Below, one piece after another: positions 12,792 to 23,039 of a stretch of DNA of 64,000 nucleotides. The notes under the pieces are model-generated. The model was not told the origin of the DNA, ran no database searches, and worked only from the letters and a program-made list of their open reading frames with translations. Made by a program: the position numbers and the translations under genes. Where the stretch lies: positions 91,620 to 155,619 of the forward strand of contig JAAOMT010000426.1 of NCBI GenBank assembly GCA_016748015.1, written 5' to 3'. The number at the start of each line of letters is the position of its first letter. Position 1 is the stretch's first letter. The DNA is from Geosiphon pyriformis. Its lineage: Eukaryota > Glomeromycota > Glomeromycetes > Archaeosporales > Geosiphonaceae.

Positions 12792-13616
12792 CAGAATATA
12801 ACTGACCCTTTTCCAATCCAAGTGATTTGGGAAAATCAAATCAAACTTCCTTCACAAATCATTAAACGCCACCATCCTATGCTAAAAAGCGAATAGAACA
12901 TGCAACAGAATTATTTCCGCTTTTTGAAGCGTTTGCACGCTTCGCAAAGACGAGATACCCTCCCTACTTCATGGACCTTTCAGAGGTGTGATTACTTTCG
13001 CCAAATCACTTCTTGGTGGTAATTATTTTTTAATCCTTGAAATTAGCATCTTCTCACATTATTTTAAAAAGAGCATGAAAAGATTAAAAAACATTTTGAT
13101 CGATTACATTTAGAAATCAACCAAACAGTAATGGTTTTTTATGAATCCGTCACAAGTAACTTTCAAAGTGGAAGGCAAGGAAATTTTTAGCAATGACGTT
13201 CGTGTTAATGAGCTATGGTTGCAGGATCTAGAATCCATTTATTCTATTGTAAAACACGATATGAGGGTTGCTTTGAAGCTAAACTCTAAAATCAACCAAA
13301 GTTTTTTCGTCGGGCACGCCATTGGTTGAGGTTTGATAAACGTTATATTTTTACTCATTGAATTGAAAAGTAAAAACTTCTTAAATTTTAACTATTAAAC
13401 ATATTCTTTCATTTCAAATATTAGCATACGCCTCAATACTTGATTTTTCTCGATAATCTTTGGCCTGAAATTGATTTCGACGAAGTGCATGAATTTATGA
13501 ACGAAAATATCATTCATACTAGCAGCATCAATTGGAATGATCTTCAATGGAATGAGGAAATTTTAGAAACAATGTTCCCTTTGTGCTTCTCAATTTTGAA
13601 ACCAAAGAAAAAATAA
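12792..13616 (+). pseudogene. Decayed relative of the 10968 gene
   Basis: Four protein-like segments lie in order on the plus strand: 12792-12893 (contains LPSQIIKRHHP), 12866-12988 in another frame (contains ELFPLFEAFARFAKTRYPPYF then MDLSE), 13141-13326 (starts at ATG) and 13425-13616 (contains LWPEIDFDEVHEFMNENI, ends in TAA). The second resembles LFHLIKIFTSEL and IFEDFSE of the 10968 protein; the fourth resembles its FPEIDIGNEYINKNI. The last segment is preceded by a good acceptor (AATATTAG). I could not find phase-compatible donors joining all four, so I favour a broken copy over a working spliced gene. Confidence 0.4.
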
Positions 13617-13619
13617 TAC

Positions 13620-14935
13620 TTGTATAATGATTAGACATTATGTGTTGTGCATGAATTTTCAAAAAACTGATTACTTGTGGCAATAATCAAGTTAGAAAAT
13701 GTAAATTCAAGCCAACCAAAAACTTGGTGTTGTTCGATCAGAAAGGCAGAATTTTTGATTGAATTTTATATTTTCAGTTCACTAAAATCACTCTAAATTG
13801 TATCTACATGTATTTGACAATATTATACGTGCACAAATTTTTGAAAAGACTAAAAGATTTTACAAAGTTAAAATTTAGAGTTTTAGACAAACAATCATGA
13901 AATCATCTTTTTCTTGAGAGCTATCAATATTGTAAAATTTGGGTTTTTTCTGCCTAATATTTCTATTCAATTAAATAAAGTGGAGTATAAAGAGAGGGCA
14001 TGTTTAATTAAATATTAAACCTAAAATACTTGATTCAAAATAAGCATGGTAACTGTTGCACATTAACCATAACTTAAATATTTTGATACCTGTTGACCAC
14101 ATGGTTTTATTTAAGGTTAAGTGATAATGTTAATTTTCAATTACTAATTCAACATTAATAATAAAAAGAGAATATTGCTCAATAATCAAATTTATCACCA
14201 AAAGCTTGCCTGTTTCACGCTCCCGTTTTTCATATGTAACACCTTTTGTTATAAAATCATTGATTTGTAATTTAATTTCTCGGAGTCTATTTTATCCTCA
14301 AGGCTTTCAATTGATCCGTAATAAACCAAATTTTCTAAATTAAAATTTTTTTTATTCAAGAAACTTCCAAATTCAAAATAAGAACCTTTTCTCTTGATTT
14401 ATGGAGTCATCCAAAAGGACTTCATATTAAGGTATGTGATCTGCTCAATAACTAATTTTAGGACAGCAATTAAAAAAATCCTTTATAAATTGTTAAGATG
14501 GCGTTTCTGAAAAAAACATATTATTCCCTCATGACTTTTATGCAATTAGGAATTTTCAAAAACGCTTACAAGACAATATTACTTTCTGTAATACGGTAAT
14601 TTAGTTACGCAATTGACTAAGCCAATTTGTACAGAGAAAATTGAAATTATGTTTCAAGGTTCCTTGAAACATTGTTTAACGTGTAACATAAATTACTCCA
14701 AGTAAACCAAACTTTTTTAATTCAAAAAAATTAAAAAATCCCATTTTTTGTTTTTACTTCATTAATTTTACATGGAAAATTAATGATAAGATTAACAATT
14801 TATGTATATCAAGTAAATTTTTTGACTAAATAATTGGTCAAAAATATGATTTTTTAAACCAATAATTTTGATCCAAGCTTTTGAATCAAACCGTCCGAGT
14901 ATTTTTAATTTTAGAAATTTTATTTAATCAAGTGA
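13620..14935. other. Intergenic, nothing recognised
   Basis: AT-rich sequence without open frames longer than chance. No repeat or RNA gene was seen. Confidence 0.5.
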
Positions 14936-14940
14936 CTCAT

Positions 14941-15206
14941 TAAACGATATTGCTGACCTCATTACCAGATCAGGAGTAATTTGTACTAGATCTTTCGAAT
15001 CAATAAAAACATTTACGTGAAAAAAAAACTTGAGTGAAAAAAACTAAATCTCACTATTGATTGATCTCATTTGATTAATTAAAATTTAATTAAACGATGT
15101 TGCTGCTGACCTCATTATTTTTCAATCGAACCGAGAGACGATATCGGGAATAAAAACATTTTACGTAAAAAAAACTCAAGTGAAAAAAAAAAACTAAACC
15201 TCACTA
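14941..15206 (+). repeat. Two-copy tandem duplication, ~150-bp period
   Basis: TAAACGATATTGCTGACCTC at 14941 recurs with small changes at 15091. The following block AATAAAAACATTTACGT, an A-run, CTTGAGTGAAAAAAACTAAA and CTCACTAT at about 15002-15056 recurs at about 15149-15206. The copies differ by several indels, so the event is not recent. Confidence 0.65.
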
Positions 15207-15343
15207 TGTTATCCGACATCAAAGAGTCTGGAAAAACGGGAACATTTATAGCCTGTGAGGAAGTACATATCGGTTGCAGTAATAATGTTCCAACAAGACG
15301 CAACCGAGTTGATAAAATCAATGAACAACCAAACATATATTAG
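15206..15343 (+). CDS. Small open frame, possible exon remnant
   Basis: ATG to TAG, 45 codons, with well-mixed amino acids (contains SGKTGTFIACEEVHIGC and PTRRNRVDKIN) that do not look like random A/T translation. It begins inside the second copy of the 150-bp tandem duplication. No family is recognised. It may be one piece of a broken gene that also includes the 15578 frame. Confidence 0.25.
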   Translation: MLSDIKESGKTGTFIACEEVHIGCSNNVPTRRNRVDKINEQPNIY

Positions 15344-15577
15344 AATTATTGTATTTTAGAGCTTTATCATCAATTATGATGCTTTGTTGGCGATGTCCAT
15401 ATTCCATCTTCACAAAAGATGAGAATTACATAGGATAGTTGCATTTATGTTTAACAACCTATAAGTTTATTTATTTTATAATATGTTATTTATTATACAT
15501 GAATTTGTGATTTACACATATAATTATTATAGAAAAGCATTGTGATTTGTTTATTTATCCAATTGCTTATCCATTCA

Positions 15578-15898
15578 ATGGATGCCGAAAATAATATAAA
15601 TCGTGCCAATTCAGGTTCTAAAACAAGACTAGATCTTTTTTGTGGAGTGGATTATATATCAATTTTAAGCTTAGAGTTTGAGCCACTGGGGTGTACACTA
15701 TTACAACAGAAGAAAGATAGATTGAAAGTTCAGCTAAAAACCCAAAAATCAATCAATCAGCAATTAGAAAGTAAGGGAGATCCAGGTGAAGCTCTAATAT
15801 TTCTAAATATGGGTATGTATGCTTGCAATAAATTACAAAAAAATTTATTATTTTTTTAAGGTACTAAATTATGTTTCTATCTTAAACAAATGATTTAA
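15578..15898 (+). CDS. Possible two-exon small protein
   Basis: The first ATG of the frame is at 15578. Read straight through, the frame stops at 15859 in a poly-T tract. A GTATGT donor at 15813 and a TTTTTTTAAG acceptor ending at 15860 would remove 48 bp and give a 90-residue protein ending at TAA 15896-15898. The predicted product is polar (MDAENNINRANSGSK..., then QQKKDRLKVQLKTQKSINQQ, possibly coiled coil). No family is recognised. A 48-bp intron is short, so this may equally be a relic. Confidence 0.3.
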
Positions 15899-15899
15899 T

Positions 15900-16560
15900 G
15901 GATCATTCTTTATAGATCTGAATTATAATGAAGTGTACCATTCCTGGCCATTTTATATAAAAAAACTGGTAATGATAAGACTATGATCCCCATAATAATT
16001 TATTAATTATTATATTTTGTCATTTCATTTTGAAATGTTAACAATTATTAACAGTTTTTAATAAAAATAAAAAATATGTTTATTTTATAAAAACCTTTTT
16101 TTATTAATTATTTTATAAAAACTTTTTTATTAAATATTATTATTATTTAAATTATTAAAATTTTTATTGTTACAATTAAATCAATGAATTAAAATTTCAT
16201 TTGTAATAATTGAATAAAGTAAGATATAGAGGCAATACATAAAATTAAGATAAATTAAATATAATAATAAAATAATAAATAATAAAAATATGAATTTTTT
16301 TTTACTGAATTAAAATTGTTAATTTGACTAATTGGGTTTTTATTTATTTTTTAACTTAGTCTTTAAATATTGTTGAAAAATATTCATATTTAAAAGATTA
16401 AAATAAATAATAGCTGAAATAAAAATAAAAAAAATGTGATGAAAATTTTTTTAATAGATTTATAATCCTTTCAAAAAAAAAACTATAAATGATATATAAG
16501 TATATATATTTTTAAATAATTTTTAATAATTCTAAAAACAAAATAAATAAATAAATGGAA
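15900..16560. repeat. Extremely AT-rich block
   Basis: Composition returns to that of the 0.5-8.5 kb graveyard, with many ATTATT and AATAAA runs and no reading frame. It ends abruptly at the GGAATTCGGCCGAA sequence near 16557, a more GC-rich patch continuing to about 16750. Confidence 0.45.
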
Positions 16561-17081
16561 TTCGGCCGAAATTTAAACCTGTAAATTTTTAATTCGGAAA
16601 TTCCTTGTCACAAGATGTATACGGATTCGGATAAAGATTACCCAGTTTTTAATAAAAAATATTTTAACTATTACAACAAATATACCCCGTGTTGCGGGGA
16701 AGAGTACAGAGGATCAGAGATGTTCACCACTTACACTCAGCAGGCAAGCTTATTTTCCCTTTATTGTATGACAAAACGGTAAAAAGGAAAACATATTTAA
16801 AATTCAAATTATCAGAAAATTAACAAAATACCACTCTAATTTTAGGAATTGAAAATTATGGCTAAAAAAGTAACGATAAAAGCCATGTTCTTTGTCTGTC
16901 TAGACTCAATAAATTCTGCCATACGTATTGCAACGTAGTAATTCCCAAGAATCTTGTGTGCATTTTGCATTGCATGAATAACAAAATGGTTGAGTGCGAC
17001 TTTACGTAGTTTGTGAATTATCAAGATTTCCCCAAGTAGATGTTTGAGCTAACTATACAAGATTTAGGTTTGAGCGGTTTT

Positions 17082-17090
17082 TATAAATAG
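17082..17090 (+). promoter_or_regulatory. TATA box of the 17203 gene
   Basis: TATAAATAG followed by GGAGT, 113 bp upstream of the ATG. It is the clearest TATA box in the window. Confidence 0.6.
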
Positions 17091-17202
17091 GGAGTAAAGT
17101 CGAATCATTTGAAAAAATTTTCATTGCTAAAAAAGCTTCAAAACAAATAACGCTATCATTTAATTCAACACCACAACAATAAATATTATTTTTTCAACAA
17201 AA

Positions 17203-17967
17203 ATGAATTCCTTTGACCAACATTCAGTTTCAAATCAACAACAACAAACAAAATACTTCAATTCCTTTAAACCTAAACAAGAAAATTTAAGAAACGAAAC
17301 CATCCTAATGGTTGAAAGTATGTTAAAATCAAAACCACAAAATGAACAGATTGAAGTCAAAACAAAATACCATAACAACAAAAAGCAACTGGAAATTCAT
17401 CAACAAACTTCTTTAGGATTCTCAAATCAAATTTTAGTTACATCATTTCTTAATGAGCCTGACACAATATTCTATGATGAACCAGAGGAAATTGGTGGTG
17501 ATTATCTTCTTAGTCATATCGAATACCCTTGTTCTCGATTTTCCTTTGACTCGCATGCATCATTATTCAGCGGAAGTCAAGCTAGTAGTTTTAGTGATGA
17601 CTCATTCGACGACGACACAATAGAAAAGCAATATGAGGAGCTGTTTCGCTTTAAAGATGAAACGTCATATTTTTCTTGTGATTCAAGTGATAGTGAAGAG
17701 GAAGAGGAAGAGGAAGAGGAAGAATATGAATGTGAGAAGACCCAAAACTCAAGAAATGAAGTAAAAAAAGAGGAGGAGGAGGAGGAGGAGGAGGAGGAAG
17801 AAGATTATTTTGGGATAGAAGATGAAACGTTCCAAGATCTGATATATTACGCTACAGATATTTTAAATAATTACTTGGATGAGCAGCATGAGAAAGAAAA
17901 AAAGAGAGAAAAACGTTTAATACAACCAGCTATTATTAGGGAATCCAAATTTTATGATTTTATTTAG
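17203..17967 (+). CDS. Acidic paralogous-family protein, poly-Glu
   Basis: Single exon, 254 residues, ATG preceded by CAACAAA. A diverged box A (LRNETILMVESMLKSKPQNE) lies near residues 29-49 and a degenerate box B (TSLGFSNQI) near 69-77. Then comes DTIFYDEPEEI (about 87-97), an aromatic/acidic region with DETSYFSCDSSDSEEEE, two poly-Glu runs (about 165-174 and 190-200, GAG/GAA repeats) and a C-terminal YYATDILNNYLDE. The last part matches YTAEILNDFTE of the 18736 product, which lies tail to tail with it. Only these two proteins share the long acidic C-terminal half. There is no signal peptide or membrane segment. Function unknown; a nuclear or scaffold role would be a guess. Confidence 0.8.
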   Translation: MNSFDQHSVSNQQQQTKYFNSFKPKQENLRNETILMVESMLKSKPQNEQIEVKTKYHNNKKQLEIHQQTSLGFSNQILVTSFLNEPDTIFYDEPEEIGGDYLLSHIEYPCSRFSFDSHASLFSGSQASSFSDDSFDDDTIEKQYEELFRFKDETSYFSCDSSDSEEEEEEEEEEYECEKTQNSRNEVKKEEEEEEEEEEEDYFGIEDETFQDLIYYATDILNNYLDEQHEKEKKREKRLIQPAIIRESKFYDFI

Positions 17968-17996
17968 TTTTCAATTGACTCTTTTAATAGAGCAGC

Positions 17997-18004
17997 TGTA
18001 AATA
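17997..18004 (+). promoter_or_regulatory. PUF-type element TGTAAATA in the 17203 3' region
   Basis: Exact UGUANAUA motif 30 nt after the stop codon. The same motif follows other family genes. Confidence 0.45.
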
Positions 18005-18640
18005 TATATATATTTATATTCATGAACTATAAATCTGAAACTTTAGAAATCTATAAATTGTCAACGAAATCCAAATCGCCGAATTTTTTTCTTTCTCAAA
18101 AATATCGATTTCTTTCTTCAGTACTTAATCTGTAAAAATTTTAATTGAAAAGTACTTTTAATTAATCAAACGAGATCAAAAAAGACTTTGATTATCAAAT
18201 ATTTTATCATAAGTAAAAGCTATAACTTGTTCATGGTTTTAATAATGGCAAAAAACCATACAAAAATTGAAACATTTTTCAAAAGAAAATTCGTATCCCA
18301 ATCCTAAATAAAATCTTGAAAACTATAAAATAAATTTTCAGGTCAAACCATATATTATGCTTTTAACTAAGAATAGGCAGGCTTTTATATATTTTATTAC
18401 TATACTTGGTTTTCCAACGGAACAAAGTATAATAATAATAATAATAATAATAACAAACAAATTAATTCAATTTTTGGAATTAGGCACTCAAAAAAATTTA
18501 TATTTTTAACACAATACAGAAACAAAATTTTATTGGACTTCACGCTTACAAATGTTCTTTCTAAAATCTATACAACATCTAAAAGGTACTCTAACATCAT
18601 CCTTAAAAAGATGTAATTGTAAACTATATTAACTTTAATA
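18005..18640. other. Region between the convergent genes
   Basis: Serves as the 3' flank of both the 17203 and 18736 genes. It contains an (AAT)8-type microsatellite at about 18430-18453. No gene is seen. Confidence 0.5.
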
Positions 18641-18648
18641 TTTACTTA

Positions 18649-18656
18649 TATATACA
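18649..18656 (-). promoter_or_regulatory. PUF-type element TGTATATA in the 18736 3' region
   Basis: Read on the minus strand this is UGUAUAUA, 80 nt after the stop codon at 18736-18738. Confidence 0.45.
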
Positions 18657-18735
18657 ATGTTTTTGATAGATAAAAATTGTCTTTTAGCCTTTTGTAGTGA
18701 CTCGTCTAATAAAAGTTGAATTTGATTGATTTTTT

Positions 18736-18850
18736 TTAAATTTTATTATTTTCAGTAAAATCATTTAAAATCTCAGCCGTGTAGGATATTACATTATTAG
18801 TAAATTCATTTCTGATTATTACATCAGCATTGCTCTCATTTTTATCTTTC

Positions 18851-18900
<50 letters not shown>

Positions 18901-19521
18901 GTCGTCATTTTCCTCGTTCGATTTAGTATTATCGCTAAAATAAGAATCTTCCCAAAACTCGAGTCTTTCATTCTCTCCTATCGTTTCATTGTAATCGCTT
19001 AAACAAGAATCCGTTGAAAATTCTCTTTTCTCAAAAGGGGAGCTGGAAAAATATTCAAAATCAGAATCATCAAATTCTTTTGGCTCTTCGCAAAAAATGG
19101 CTTCCGAATTCTTAAAGAATGGTTCTCTTATCGCTGTTATTGTAGTAGAATCTAGTGGATTTTCAAGATTTTGATAGTTTGAATTGAAATTACTTTCTTC
19201 AAGACGAAGTTGTGAAAAAAAACTGGAAAAACCAAGTGAATCAGATCTTTTGGTTTGAGGAATAGTTGTTTTGCTATTTTTGATGTTGTTATTGGTAGTA
19301 ATATGATGATTTTTAGATTTTTTCAAATCTTCTAATCGTCGTTTTTCTTGATTTTCATGTTCAATACGAAGTACGTCAAATAATAAGGAAACTGCTTCAT
19401 TCTTGATTAATTCTTTGCCAATAGTTTCCTCACGATGTTCAGTAAAATCTAAGCGAGAGTTTGATAATTTTTTGGTGAAGTTTTGTGATTGAAATGGTGA
19501 AACTGTCATTGTGAAAGACAT
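18736..19521 (-). CDS. Paralogous-family protein with boxes A and B and poly-Asp
   Basis: Single exon, 261 residues. Box A (IKNEAVSLLFDVLRIEHEN) covers about residues 39-57; a linker with Asn/Thr and Lys follows; box B (SDSLGFSSFFSQLRLEES) covers about 93-110. The second half is acidic: EAIFCEEPKEFDDSDFE (about 140-156), an aromatic Ser/Glu region, an Asp run of about 18 residues (GAT repeats, about 206-223) and the tail YTAEILNDFTE. This is the longest complete family member and the one that links the boxed proteins to the acidic ones at 17203 and 10968. Box A is almost identical to that of the 40633 product. Function unknown. Confidence 0.85.
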
Positions 19522-19715
19522 TTTTGAAACGGTAAATTTTTTGAGTGATTTGAAGTTTTTAATTATTATTATTGTTGTTGTTGTTGGTGTTTGTAGTTTG
19601 TCAAAAGAATTCTTAAAAAAAATAAGTTTAATCTGTTTGTTTTAAATCTTTTTTGAAAGCGTATGTTTTATTTGAATTTTCTCAACACAAAGTTTCAAAA
19701 AAAAAACCCCCTGCC

Positions 19716-19721
19716 TTTATA
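19716..19721 (-). promoter_or_regulatory. TATA box of the 18736 gene
   Basis: Minus strand reads GATATAAAGGCAGGGGG, 195 bp upstream of the ATG at 19521. Confidence 0.5.
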
Positions 19722-19979
19722 TCTATTCAAATTTTATCACTCCAAACGAAAAATACTGTGCCACCATTCGTGCACTGTTAATAATAAAGACTCCCTATTC
19801 CACATAAAGCAAAGCATTAATTGGATGCAAACACTCGAATTCGGTATAGAAGTTCTATTATTAGATTGTGTGAACCTAATTTTAAATGATCAATTTTTTA
19901 TTTAATTTCCAGATTTTCAAGTTGCATTTTTTAGGCCCCTATTTTTAAACTAATTGAAACAGTCTTTTTTTAAACAGAA

Positions 19980-20003
19980 ACATATTATTATTATTATTAT
20001 TAC

Positions 20004-20058
<55 letters not shown>
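19980..20058. repeat. ATT microsatellite
   Basis: About 26 nearly perfect TTA units with one ACT interruption. It ends directly at the ATG of the decayed frame at 20059. Confidence 0.9.
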
Positions 20059-20060
<2 letters not shown>

Positions 20061-20507
20061 GGATAAATTTCTGTACCGTGAGATAGAATTGATATATTCA
20101 AGGTTAAATTTAAATCATTTGATCTGATCCCAACCGTTTATGATTACAAGAATCATTGAAAATAGTAAAGATGAAATTAAATTGATTTCAAAAAGTGATA
20201 TTTTCATGAATTATTTTTATAACTTGAAAAAAGCCTTAACCATTTCGAATAATGGGACAAGTTGTCATATATTTATCAATCAAATTGAAGCTTCATTTTG
20301 TTTTGTTTTGTTTTTTTTTTCTTAAAAGATTTACAAAAATTACGAGTAAGTGTGATTGTGAAACCTTTTAGAAATAATGAACATTTAGAATTCTTAAAAA
20401 AAATGAGGAATGGTAAACAAACTGATATTAAGCTTTTTCTTGGAGTTATAAGAAATTTTCCAAACATAAAAAAAATAAATATATATATATATATTTTTCA
20501 TTTATAA
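20059..20507 (+). pseudogene. Broken unidentified reading frame
   Basis: From ATG 20059 one frame runs past a single TGA near 20128 and on to about 20325 (contains DKFLYREIELIYSR and KDEIKLISKSDIF). After a T-rich homopolymer near 20305-20322 the sense continues in another frame to 20507 (contains LEFLKKMRNGKQTDIKLFLG). The pattern of one in-frame stop and one slip at a homopolymer suggests a decayed gene. No family is recognised. Confidence 0.3.
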
Positions 20508-20509
20508 TG

Positions 20510-21817
20510 TTTGTTCCTAGGGAAATCCATAAAAACGTCTATTTTTTTATGACAAGAAAAAAAGCATTTTTCATTCTTATTTCGTAAACAAGAGAACGAA
20601 AATCTTAACAGAAGTTTAAGTTTAGTAATCACAGGACACAGAATATAATTTCTTTACCTTGAATCTAGAATAGCTATTTTTATTTTTTGTTTTAATAATT
20701 CAAAAAAAATAAAATGAAGTAAATTATTAATATGAAAACTTTAATCCTTTATTTACACTTTTCAAGAAGTTATTAATAAATAAGAAAAAGTCATCAGTTT
20801 ATGAAATTTTTTTTTTGTATACATTCTTTTTATTATTATTCATGAAGCGTTTACAAATTTTTAATCATCAAGTCTGGTAATAAATGTGTCAAGCAAGTTA
20901 TCACAACCACAAAGAATTTATATTCTAAAATTTGTTTTTCTGGGGTGGGAGGGAGAATAAATCGATCGATAAATTATTAAATAATTATTTCTGAATAATC
21001 ATTTTTTTTACCTTTTCAAATTCTACGCAAAATGTTTTGTAAAATAAAAATTTGATAAAAAATCCTGCTTTTAGCTCCTTATTAAACATTTAACCAATAG
21101 TAATTTTTTTAATCATTATTACTAATAAAGTTTTTCTAATTCAAAATTAATGAAAAAATATTTGATTGGATTAATTTAAAATTTTAAATCATATGTAAAA
21201 ATGAAATGTTCTATTTATTTTGTTTGAGAAGGAAATTTTAATAATTTCCAAAAAAAATTTGTACATTTACGAATACCATTCGTCTAAATGAATGATTGGA
21301 ATGATATAATGATTGAATGAATGAATGATATAATGATTGGAATGATTTAATTATTGAATGATTTAATTATGATTGAATTGAATTTACCCGAAACCTGTAT
21401 ATTTTCCTTAAATCACATTTTCTACCCATTTGGAATGTAATACATTATGCAGGAATTTTATTGCATGCATCAAATTCATGGAGCCTATATTCCTTCAAAC
21501 GCTTAGCATTTCCCAAATAGCTTACTAAGCCTCTTGAATAATTTTCAGTACATCTGAAAATGACTTGCAATTAATTCTTACCCATAGATTCTGCAGTTTT
21601 TTTCAGTGTGGAATACTCTTTTCTTTTTTTTTTGTTTCTAGAAACGTTTGGTTACTTTTTCCAAATTTCCATTTTTAGTGAAAGGGATGATTATTATTAA
21701 AAAAAGAAAATTAGAAGTTATTTTTTTTTGGTCATTAATTAATTAAATTAAGAATAAAATGAGTTTAGCCATTGTTTTATTTTAAGGTTTTGACCAATTT
21801 TTTCATTTTAGTCGTAT

Positions 21818-21880
<63 letters not shown>

Positions 21881-22500
21881 CCAAAGATTATCCCAAAAAT
21901 TTATTTTTGAACCCTTTTTTCTTCTCTCAGCCTCATTTCTTGAATTTCTACAATATTTACTTAACAGTACATAAAATGTGGATTTAAAAGAGATATTATG
22001 TTTGATTTTTGATTTGTTTTTAACCTAATAAGATTCTATTGCTTTGTTGATTCTTTATTTCCTAAGGAAAATAGGAAAATTCTGTAATGATAATTGTCAT
22101 GAAAAAAATACATTCCAAGTTAAAATTTTGGTTAACTCAGATCCGTCTCAATATTTTCAAATAAATAATAATAATAATAATAATAATATTTGTGAACCCT
22201 TTAGCGTTTGAAATTTCTAATTTGATCATATATTTCAACAACTATTGATGGCCGAGAGAACTTGAATCCGATTCCTAAACAAGTATACTGAATCATATAA
22301 AAAATTGGAAATTCATAAAATTTTGTATTCCTACTTTTGAGAACTTTCAATTATCATGTTCGGTTAGCTTGCTACGGAAGATCTTTATAACTCTTGGAAT
22401 CAATAAAAGCTTATTAAGACCATTTCTCAAATGAATGTCTATCAATTGAATCTTTTGATTGGATAATCGGTCTTTGCTTACCGCTAATTATTGTACATAA
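20510..22500. other. Intergenic region with repeats
   Basis: No gene is supported. It contains a GAATGAT-type minisatellite (about 21285-21380), a 61-T homopolymer (21820-21880) and an (AAT)n tract (about 22165-22190). A frame read across the T-run is not protein-like. Confidence 0.5.
21820..21880 (+). repeat. Poly-T homopolymer, 61 bp
   Basis: Uninterrupted run of T. The length in the genome is uncertain because such runs are poorly resolved in assemblies. Confidence 0.9.
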
Positions 22501-22506
22501 TTTTGA

Positions 22507-22514
22507 TATAAATA
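22507..22514 (+). promoter_or_regulatory. TATA box of the 22670 gene
   Basis: TATAAATA, about 160 bp upstream of the ATG. The region between holds AAAGAAAGAAAG and AAACAAAC repeats. Confidence 0.5.
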
Positions 22515-22669
22515 TGATGCGATACTCTACGTTTGCTACTTTATCAAACCTCGTCTCTTTTAAAGAAAGAAAGAAACAAACAAACAAACAAAAACTTTTC
22601 TTGAAATTCTATTTTACCAAAATTTTTGAAATTATCAAGTCAATTTAATTAAAACCAACTTATCTGAAA

Positions 22670-23035
22670 ATGTCTACTAAAACATTCAACACAAATTCAT
22701 ATTCAAACAAAAAACAAATTGAAGCCATGCCACAAATTTATTTTGAAAATGATTGGAGCAACCTTGCAAAAACGGTGGTTCGAAACGAAATCATTTCTTT
22801 ATTACTCGATGCTATGACAAACGAATTTGAAGATATGGATTTACTGGTGAAAGACCAAAAATTCCATAATAATAATAATAATAGTAATAATAATGATGAT
22901 GATGATGACGAGTTAATAGGGAAAACATCCTACCCACAAAATTCATTAGGATTATGCTTTACGAATTTCTTTCAAGATCTTCGAACCGAAGAAAAACGAA
23001 TAGAATTATTGTCCAAGGGGCAAATTGAGAAATAA
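22670..23035 (+). CDS. Short paralogous-family protein, boxes A and B
   Basis: Single exon, 121 residues, the shortest member. Box A (VRNEIISLLLDAMTNEFED) lies at about 37-55; the linker has a poly-Asn/poly-Asp tract (about 67-80, AAT then GAT repeats); box B (SLGLCFTNFFQDLRTEEKR) lies at about 92-110, and the protein ends 11 residues later. It therefore defines the minimum unit: N-terminal lead, box A, repeat linker, box B. There is no acidic or basic tail. Function unknown. Confidence 0.85.
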   Translation: MSTKTFNTNSYSNKKQIEAMPQIYFENDWSNLAKTVVRNEIISLLLDAMTNEFEDMDLLVKDQKFHNNNNNSNNNDDDDDELIGKTSYPQNSLGLCFTNFFQDLRTEEKRIELLSKGQIEK

Positions 23036-23039
23036 GAAA

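Noticed and set aside
21772-21987. Frame with a long Phe run
   Set aside because: Translation of the 61-T homopolymer.
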